A stretch of 64,000 bases of DNA, from NCBI GenBank assembly GCA_026636295.1, contig CP089462.1, positions 1,116,001 through 1,180,000 on the forward strand. Direction: 5' to 3'. Made by a program: the position numbers and the translations under genes. Every line of letters begins with the position of its first letter. Within the stretch, counting starts at the first letter, position 1. Below, one piece after another: positions 59,011 through 64,000 of the stretch. This stretch comes from Medakamo hakoo (lineage: Eukaryota > Chlorophyta > Trebouxiophyceae > Coccomyxaceae). The notes below the pieces were generated by a model, which worked only from the letters and a program-made list of their open reading frames with translations, did not search any database and was not told the origin of the DNA.

Positions 59011-59969
59011 ATGTGGCGCGCCCTTGTCTCCGCGACGGCGCGCGCCGCCCGCACCTCGACTCCCGGCCAGCGGGCGGCAGGTGAATTGATTGTGTGGGGG
59101 AGGAGGGAGCGCGCGTGCGGCGCGGCGCGAGGCATCGGCGCAGACCCCAACCCCCTGCAGCGCGCCTCACCACCCACTGCCCCTCCGCCCACCCCAAACC
59201 GCGACCAGTCGCCGCCTGCGCGGCCGCCTCCGTCCACACCGGTGCCCGGGCCGCCCAAGCCTCGGCGGGCCTGTCCCGGGCAGCGCTCGCGGCGGGCGCC
59301 CTGTGCGCTGCGGCTGCGGCCAGCGTCGGTGAGTTGCGCGCGTGTGGCTCTCCCGCGCGCGCGCGTATGCTCCATCCCACCCATCCGCTCTCACCACCAC
59401 CACCACCACCACCCGCCCGCACACACATACCACCACCACCACCACGCTTCCCAGCCCTGTCCCCGCCCGCCCTCGCCGCGCCCGCCGCCCACGCCGCCTC
59501 GGCCGAACGGTCGTTCATCATGGTGAAGCCGGACGGCGTGCACCGCGGCTTGGTCGGCCCCATCATCGCGCGCTACGAGCAAAAGGGGTGGCGCCTGGTC
59601 GGCATCAAAGTCCTGGTCCCGCCGCGCGCCCTGGCGGCGGAACACTACGCCGAGCACAACGGGCGTCCGTTTTTTGACGGGCTCGTTGACTTCCTGTCGA
59701 GCGGGCCGGTGGTCGCCATGGTGTGGGAAGGCGCGGGGGTGGTGGAGGGCGGCCGCAAACTCATTGGCGTGACCAGCCCCCAAGCGTCCGCGCCCGGGAC
59801 CATCAGGGGTGACTTCGGCCTGGTCACGGGCCGCAACATCATCCACGGCTCGGACTCCGTGGCGTCCGCCCAACGTGAAATCGCGCTCTGGTTCCGCCCC
59901 TCAGAGCTGGCCGCCTACACCGCCCACAACGCCGCCTGGGTGTATGAAGACGCGGCGGCCGCGGCGTGA
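59011..59969 (+). CDS. NDK: Nucleoside diphosphate kinase, organellar (3 exons)
   Basis: Exons 59011-59080, 59161-59328 and 59455-59969, 250 residues. The start [20 protein letters not shown] is a basic mitochondrial presequence; a Cys/Ala-rich hydrophobic segment ([19 protein letters not shown]) follows and fits NDPK III of plants. The catalytic domain starts [20 protein letters not shown] and has [33 protein letters not shown] and [20 protein letters not shown], with the active-site His in IIHGSDS. It moves phosphate from ATP to other nucleoside diphosphates. Exon joins are phase 1. The 126-bp intron 2 contains two CAC trinucleotide runs (59391-59412 and 59430-59444). The gene lies 91 bp after the TPR gene on the same strand. 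Confidence 0.92.
59391..59445 (+). repeat. CAC trinucleotide runs in NDK intron 2
   Basis: Two CAC repeat tracts (about seven and five units) separated by a C/A-rich stretch shortly before the 3' splice site of intron 2. Confidence 0.85.
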
Positions 59970-60143
59970 AGGAGAGGGAGGGGAGAGGAGGGAGGAGAGC
60001 GTGCACGTGTGTGAATCCCATCCCTCCGTTTTCTTTTTGGCTTCAAAGGCACGCGCCCTCCTCCCCCCAACGCTGGAAAAAAAAAGGGAACGGAAAGAAG
60101 ATAAAGCAGACTCGCCCACACACGCACTCCCGCCCCCCCTCAC

Positions 60144-62478
60144 TCATCCAATCGTCAGCCCCGTCACGGGCCGGGACGGCGTCGTCGGCAGCGCCGGCTT
60201 GGCGTACCCGACGCACACGCCAGCCTTCCTCCACGCGTGGTCGGGCCCAATGGCCCGGACGCCCTCCGGCCCTTTCTCAGACAGCGCAATGAACTCGCAG
60301 ACGTCGGCCCACTCTGTGAACGTGCATTTCGTGTCAGGGTCGGCGTTCACCGCCTCTAAAAGCAGCGGGTCGACGGCGGGCGCGGCGGCAGGCGCTGGGG
60401 CGGTCGGCGGGGGTGGCGGCGTGGGGAGGGGTGGGAGCGGCGGGAAGCGCGGCCGGCGCGGGCCGGGCGGCGGCGCGGGCGCGGCCGCGGCCTCCGCCCG
60501 GCGGTCTGCGTCGCCCGCGCCCGCGTCGTCCTCCTCGCGCCGGGCCCACGGCGCGGGCGGCAGCAGGCGGGACAGCAGGCCGCCACCGCCGCCGCGGCGT
60601 TCCTGGGCCTGGAGCTGGACGGTGAGGGAGGAGGCGAGCGCTGCGTCAGGTGCGGCACCGCCGCCGCCTCCCACACGTTCAGCCGCGGCGGCCGCGGCGG
60701 CCGCTTCCGCCCGCGACGCGATGACGGCCGGCGCCGCCGCCTCCGCCTTCTGTTTCGGCGCCTTGGCCGCAAAGCTGAGCAGGCCGGGCACGCGCTGGGC
60801 CAGGGCCGGCTTGGCGCCCGCGGCGGCCGGGACCGGCTCCGGCGGCGTGGCGGCCGCGCCGCCCGCGGCGCCCCGCCCCGCCTGGAAGTCGTTGGGCATG
60901 GGCGGCAGGCCGTCCGGTCCGCCCGCGGCTGCGTCCTCCGCCGCCGCCACGGCCAGGCGCGGCACGGCCGCCGGCGGCGGTGGCGCGGTCTTCGTGCCCG
61001 TCTCGACGAACACCTCCACTTTGACGGACGGCCGGGGCTTGCCGCCGTCGGCGGCCTGCTGCCCGCCACCAGCCCCGCCGCAGCCGCCCAGCGTGGCCAG
61101 CGCCGACACGTCCCGCAACACCGTGTTGCCCGTCACGGCCACGCCCGCGTGCGCGACGCCCGCCGACGCGCCGTTGAGGCCGGCCGCGTCGCCCACTTCC
61201 GCCACGCGCTCCAGGCCCGCCAGGGACATCAGGGCCGGGTTGTTGGCGAGCTGCAACGTCCCGCCGACGCGCGCCAGGCCGCGCAACCCTTTCACGCTCG
61301 TCAGCCGGGTGTTGTTGGCGACGCTCAGCCCCACGAACCCGCGGGCTGCCGGGTCCGTGCCGACTTCGGTCAGGCCTTGGAGCCCCTCCAAGCTGGCCAG
61401 CCGGGCGTTCAGGCTCAGCACCAGCTGGCCGCCGACGGACTTGAGGGACTCCAGCCCGCCCATCGACGTCAGGTTGTGGTTGTTGATGAGGATGGCGGAG
61501 TCGGACACGCGGCCCAGCCGGCCCAGGTCGGCCAGGCTGGCCAGTTGCGTCGCGACCAGAAAGAGCTGGCCGTCCACGGTGCGCAGCGAAGCCAGGCCGG
61601 GCGCCGCGCCGACCTGGCGGGCGCCCAGCACTTGCAGGCCCGCGCCAGAGATGGTCGCCAGCTTTGGCAGCGTCCCCAACGTCGACAGCCGGGCGCCGTC
61701 CGCAATGTCGATGAACAGGCCGCCCACGGAGGTGAGGCCGCCCAGCCCCAGCAGGGTCAAAATGCCCTGGACGTCCGGGTTGTCCGTGCGGCGGGCAAAG
61801 CCACCGATTGTGATGACGAGGCCGCCCTTGAAGGCACTGCACGGCCGCCCGAAGATGGGGCCGTCGCACAGGGCGGGCGGCGTCGGGTCGGGGAAGTTGG
61901 TGAAGGTCACGGAGCACTGGGTGTTGGCCAGCGAGCCGGACGAGCCCGTGATCAGGATGTTGATGAAGTCGTCGGGTTTGCCGCACGCTGTTTCATGTTT
62001 GGGTGGGGGGTGGAGCGGGTGGAGGGGGGGTGGAGGGGGGGGGGGTAGCAGGGACGGTGAGCATGGAAGACGGGGGGGGAGCGCCCTTCCTCCCTCGCCC
62101 CCACCCGTGCTCCTCGCCATGCAAACTCACTGCCGTCCGGGTTGACGTTGTACAGGGCCGGCCGCGCGTCCCCCAGGCCCGCGTTTTCGCCCGCGGGCAC
62201 GTTGGCGGCTTTGGCCGCCGCCGCGATGGTCACAAGCGTGGGCTGGGCGGCCGCGCGGGTCACGGCTGCTGCCAGTGCTGCAAGCAGCAGGGCGGGCGCC
62301 GCCCAGGTCGCGCGCCGGGCGCGGGACTGTTTGAGGGATGGAGAGACGGGGTTGAGAGAGAGGCGGGGCGGGCGGCGGGCGGCGGGCAGCCGCGCGGTTC
62401 GCGTCCCCCAACGTTTTTTGTTTCGGGCTGCTTTCGACTCGAGGCCCCTCTTCCGTTCCATTTCTTCACCTGAAGCAT
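60144..62478 (-). CDS. Secreted or membrane receptor-L-domain-like protein (3 exons)
   Basis: Exons 62478-62470 (9 nt, MLQ), 62326-62131 and 61987-60144 give 682 residues. A signal peptide is clear (ARRATWAAPALLLAALAAAV, then TRAAAQ). The main part (about residues 80-340) has beta-helix repeats of receptor-L type: VITIGGFARRTDNPD, LTSVGGLFIDIADGARLSTL, LFLVATQLASLADL, SAILINNHNLTSMGGLESL, KSVGGQLVLSLNARLASLEG, with Asn/Gly-rich turns like EGF/insulin-receptor L domains and algal cell-surface proteins. A long Ala/Pro/Gly linker (residues 370-590) follows. A conserved-looking end has KCTFTEWADVCEFIALSEKG. No membrane helix lies in the C-terminal part, so it is probably secreted or wall-bound. 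The tiny first exon is inferred from splice sites. Ligand and role are unknown. Confidence 0.68.
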
Positions 62479-63167
62479 GCTGCTCACACGTCTGGCTGAA
62501 TATGGAGGGGTGCAATCAGGGCGAAACTATGTGTGCGCTGGCGCAAGAGACGCGTTTGCAGCTCTTCGGCGAAAAAACTGTGGTGGGCATGCGGGAAAGG
62601 TGAGTTGCCGTGCGCGTTGGGCCCTGTTCTTTTTTATTTTTTAGCTCGGGCAAAACGCAGAACTTGCGCGCTGTGCGTATGAGACAGGCGGCGGGCGCGG
62701 ACAGGACCGCACGTGGGCGTGCGGAGGCCCGCGGCGCGGGCCCGCATGCGTTATGGCGAGCGCCGCCGCCAACACGTCCGCATGCAAAGAAGGGGGCGGG
62801 GGCGCCGCCGCCAACTCCCTCGTCCTCCCATCCCATCCACCGGAGACGAAAAGGGTCGACCCAGTGGCCCGTCCGTGCGCTGAGGAAAGAGAGCGCACCT
62901 TGAGAGAAAAGCCACACCACGCGCGCACCTCCTCTCTCTTTGACGCGCGAGTGGGGGCCGCTCCTTCACCACGCTCCCACCCCTCTTGCCTCTCCATTTT
63001 TTTTTGCTCACGGAAAAAAAAATAATAACAAAAAACTCGTAACAAACCCACGCTCGGCACAGGGGGGAGTGGGAGTACGAACTCTTCCGTATCCTTTTTT
63101 TGTTTTTACAAACCACTTTCTCTCTTTCCCAGGCAAGGTTGGGAAGGGATGGGTGGCCATCCCTCCC
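62479..63167. other. 689-bp spacer, no gene recognised
   Basis: This lies between the start of the receptor-L gene and the stop of NHP2, both on the minus strand. It contains a TTTTTATTTTTTAG patch (62629-62643) and an A-rich stretch at 63015-63040 (AAAAAAAAATAATAAC). It should hold the promoter of the receptor-L gene at the left and the NHP2 trailer at the right. Open frames exist but lack domains and have the same low-complexity look as shadows. Confidence 0.45.
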
Positions 63168-63772
63168 TCACGCCGCCCGCTGCACCGCCACCACCCGGCC
63201 CCGCACGTCCTTGAAGGCCTCCCCGAAATCTTCACCGTCCTCGTCTTCCACTTTCACTGGCTTCTTGGAGGCGACGGGCGAGACGAGCATGCAAGAGGTC
63301 GGGCGTTTTGTTAAACCAGCGCCACCCAGATCGTCCTTGGACCGGACGTAGATGTATGGCACGGCTTTGTCTTCGCATAAGATGGGCAGGTGAGCGATGA
63401 CGTCCAGAGGGGAGATGTCGGCGGCGATGATGCAGAACGTGCTGTTGTGTGCGGGCGGAAGGTGTGGGAGTGAGGTGGTGGATGGATGGGGATGGATGGA
63501 AGAAAAATAAACGCGGCTGGAGAGGAAAAAAAACGACACCCTAAAAAAACTCACCCTGCACCTCCACCCTTCCGCAACGCCTTCACAACTTCTTTGACGC
63601 CACGCTTGATCTGCTTGCGTTTGGCGGCCCGCTTGGCCACTTTCAACACTTTTTTAGAGAGCTTGTCGTCTGCGAGCGGGGACGCAATTGGGATGAGCAC
63701 GCGTGGGCGGGTGGACGCGCCCGCGTCATCGCTTTTTTTCTTGTCCTTCTTCTTGGACGGGTCTTTAGCCAT
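63168..63772 (-). CDS. NHP2: H/ACA snoRNP protein NHP2 (2 exons)
   Basis: Exons 63772-63555 and 63441-63168, 163 residues, joined in phase 2 (CA GG|GTGAGT, ACAACAG). It starts MAKDPSKKKDKKKSDDAGAS, a basic N-terminus. The L7Ae domain has PIASPLADDKLSKKVLKVAK, then RAAKRKQIKRGVKEVVKALR with RKGG, then FCIIAADISPLDVIAHLPIL and CEDKAVPYIYVRSKDDLGGA. The R.V.RGVKEVVKALRKG and IAGD(I/A)SP..V..H.P signatures fit NHP2 (not L7a or SNU13). It is a core subunit of H/ACA ribonucleoproteins guiding pseudouridylation of rRNA and of the telomerase RNP. It ends DVRGRVVAVQRAA. Confidence 0.92.
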
Positions 63773-64000
63773 GGTAAGGTGGGCTGGTTGTGTCGGACGG
63801 CGGGAACAGCGCGGGTCGAGTGTTTGTTTCGTCTTGCCAGCGACAACGGCGGCTGGCTAGGCGCAGCGTCGCAGAGAAAGAAAGAGCTGTGCGCGCGATA
63901 TAGCCGGTGGCAGGGTCACACGGCTACGAGCGCAGAACGGCGGTCTTGTCGCCTGCGGGGGAAGGCAGGGTGAGAGAGCAGGCAATGGATGGACGCGGGG
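63773..64000. promoter_or_regulatory. Upstream region of NHP2 to the window edge
   Basis: 228 bp upstream of the NHP2 start. It carries a TATAGC-like AT-rich patch at about 63897-63905 (CGATATAGCC). A promoter for NHP2 should be here. No coding signal of a next gene can be supported before the window ends. Confidence 0.4.

Noticed and set aside
1-64000. Transposons, retroelements, viral fossils and CRISPR-like arrays
   Set aside because: No transposase, reverse transcriptase, integrase, capsid-like frame, terminal repeats or spaced direct repeats were seen. Repetition is limited to simple repeats and low-complexity codons.
1-64000. tRNA, rRNA or spliceosomal RNA genes
   Set aside because: Spacers and long introns were read for T-loop (GGTTCGAATC-like) and other signatures; nothing convincing appeared. 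A covariance-model scan would decide.

Overview
This window reads as nuclear DNA from a compact, very GC-rich green alga. The photosynthetic genes are of green-lineage type: two chlorophyll a/b proteins of LHCII type, a CURT1-like thylakoid protein, a TAP38/PPH1-type LHCII phosphatase, a plastid adenylate kinase and a nuclear TilS. Chromatin genes point the same way: an HD2-type histone deacetylase-like protein, an RWP-RK factor and a HAM-type MYST acetyltransferase. Codon third positions are almost all G or C, and coding sequence is full of Ala/Gly/Pro/Arg insertions. Most introns are short (about 75-250 bp). I cannot fix the species; high-GC picoeukaryotic or core chlorophytes, or Prasinodermophyta, are possible guesses.

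Layout: 36 protein genes were found and no convincing tRNA, rRNA, CRISPR array or mobile element. Left third (1-21.7 kb): CURT1-like, AP-4 sigma, RWP-RK, HD2, Tan1/THUMPD1, Tim22, TilS, Cdc14, CDKAL1, a PKA-like kinase, a SWIM-finger protein, MYST HAT, mL54, a small zinc-finger protein and the PPH1-like PP2C. Middle (21.8-44 kb): cystathionine gamma-synthase, TBCC, eIF3k, plastid adenylate kinase, XPD helicase, a head-to-head LHCII pair, a very large membrane metallophosphoesterase, hexokinase and a non-RD kinase. Right third (44-64 kb): MutS2, Nup58, Sua5/YrdC, PP4R2, VPS9 Rab5-GEF, an ABCG transporter, an unrecognised protein, a SLOW GREEN-like TPR protein, NDPK, a secreted receptor-L-domain protein and NHP2.

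Organisation: minus- and plus-strand genes alternate, so many starts are divergent and only about 110-350 bp apart (shared promoters likely). Leaders tend to be C/A-rich and several trailers begin with GA-rich tracts. Many introns are G-rich at the 5' end and C-rich at the 3' end. Gene functions are mostly housekeeping. Loose functional groups are LHCII plus its phosphatase plus thylakoid shaping, and a tRNA-modification set (Tan1, TilS, CDKAL1, Sua5). In that set Sua5 starts the t6A that CDKAL1 methylthiolates.

Exon boundaries were derived by hand from GT/GC-AG sites, reading-phase arithmetic and remembered family sequences. No search was run. The weakest models are the RWP-RK 5' exons, the Sua5 start, the MutS2 start and the PP4R2 3' half.
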